A DNA stretch of 64,000 nucleotides from Beroe forskalii (taxonomy: Eukaryota > Ctenophora > Nuda > Beroida > Beroidae): the NCBI GenBank assembly GCA_011033025.1, contig WFMF01000252.1, positions 62,001 through 126,000 on the forward strand, written 5' to 3'. Position numbers and translations under genes: made by a program. The stretch's first letter is position 1; each line of letters starts with the position of its first letter. This document shows, piece by piece, positions 63,540 to 64,000 of this stretch. Below the pieces are notes generated by a model that searched no databases, was not told the DNA's origin, and saw only the letters and a list, made by a program, of their open reading frames with translations.

Positions 63540-64000
63540 CCCCAGATTCACCAAAAAAAAGATCACCGGATTCCGAGTTGGGAAACCCCTTTTTGGACCC
63601 CTTTTCTCCCGAATTGGGGCAAAAACTTCGACTGCCAGTATCTCAGCTTCTGATTGAGATACAGGCCACTTCGTTATACCAAACTATGCAGGATGAGCAC
63701 ATCATAGGCGGCGGAGCATAGTTTCAAAGTTGTAAACCCCTTAGTTTTGGAGTTATGGCCGAAAAACCTCTTTTTAGCCCTACGCATAACCCCAAAATTG
63801 CCCCTTTTTAATAAATAGAATCTGAAGGACCTAGAGAACTCAACGAGGGCACTAATCTATGCAGAATCATCACATTATGGGGGGTAGAACATGGTTTCAA
63901 AGTCCTTACCCCTTTCGTTTCAGAGTTATGGACGAAAAACCCCTTTTTAGTCCTACACGTAGCCCCAAAATTGCCCCTATTTAGTATATAAAATCTGAAG
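63540..64000. repeat. Diverged tandem repeat of about 170-180 bp running off the window
   Basis: Two clear copies run from about 63685 (CTATGCAGGATGAGCACATC) and about 63856 (CTATGCAGAATCATCACAT). They share TTTCAAAG, GAGTTATGG, CGAAAAACC and CCCCAAAATTGCCCC. A partial earlier copy lies at 63570-63620. The array continues beyond the end. No gene seen. Confidence 0.65.

Overview
This is an animal (metazoan) genomic window. The genes are split into small exons of about 75-450 bp with GT-AG introns of mostly 100-400 bp. The encoded modules are extracellular animal modules: MAM, LDL-receptor class A (LDLa), kringle, pentraxin, trefoil, SUEL lectin, F5/8-type fucolectin, LCCL and Ig. There are no bacterial-style operons. 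The mix suggests a marine invertebrate, but I cannot name the phylum from sequence alone.

Layout. (1) 0.4-5.1 kb, plus strand: a family of small coiled-coil proteins starting MGCTQSQ, a likely lipid-anchor signal. One intact four-exon gene lies at 2735-5090, two intron-poor paralogues lie upstream, and a C-terminal remnant lies at 17.0 kb. (2) 5.6-14.9 kb and 17.5-28.7 kb: two copies of a tandem duplication. Each holds a 15-exon MAM/LDLa block and, upstream of it, an intronless LDLa-containing GPCR, all on the minus strand. All 15 exon pairs have identical lengths. The GPCR is intact in the distal copy (25782-28037) and broken in the proximal copy, which runs into poor sequence around a 100-N gap. 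(3) 30.8-61.6 kb, minus strand: the 5' part of a giant MALRD1-like extracellular gene with about 15 MAM domains. From the N-terminus the order is fucolectin, a cysteine-rich module, SUEL lectin, LDLa, fucolectin, LCCL, SUEL, LDLa, then a long MAM/LDLa/Ig series. The 25.4-17.8 kb block is the natural continuation: its first exon completes the MAM domain left open at 30.8 kb, in matching phase. The intact GPCR would then sit inside a large intron of the giant gene. (4) 62-64 kb: a terminal-inverted-repeat element and tandem repeats upstream of the giant gene's promoter.

The most striking feature is that MAM domains act as hosts for other domains. A kringle and a pentraxin each interrupt a MAM domain at the same phase-1 junction. 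A WSC-like plus Ig cassette interrupts the pentraxin-bearing MAM a second time, at its phase-0 junction.

Repeats actively remodel the locus. A 25-bp satellite grew from a motif present once in the sister intron. A 50-bp satellite with a palindromic core replaces a splice donor and flanks the GPCR gene. A 42-bp minisatellite looks derived from the start of an LDLa exon. Two perfect palindromes stand back to back in the kringle intron. Several stretches (13.8-16.9, 44.6-45.7 and 48.2-49.0 kb) have homopolymer-rich sequence that looks like poor consensus, so single-base frameshifts in this window need independent confirmation.
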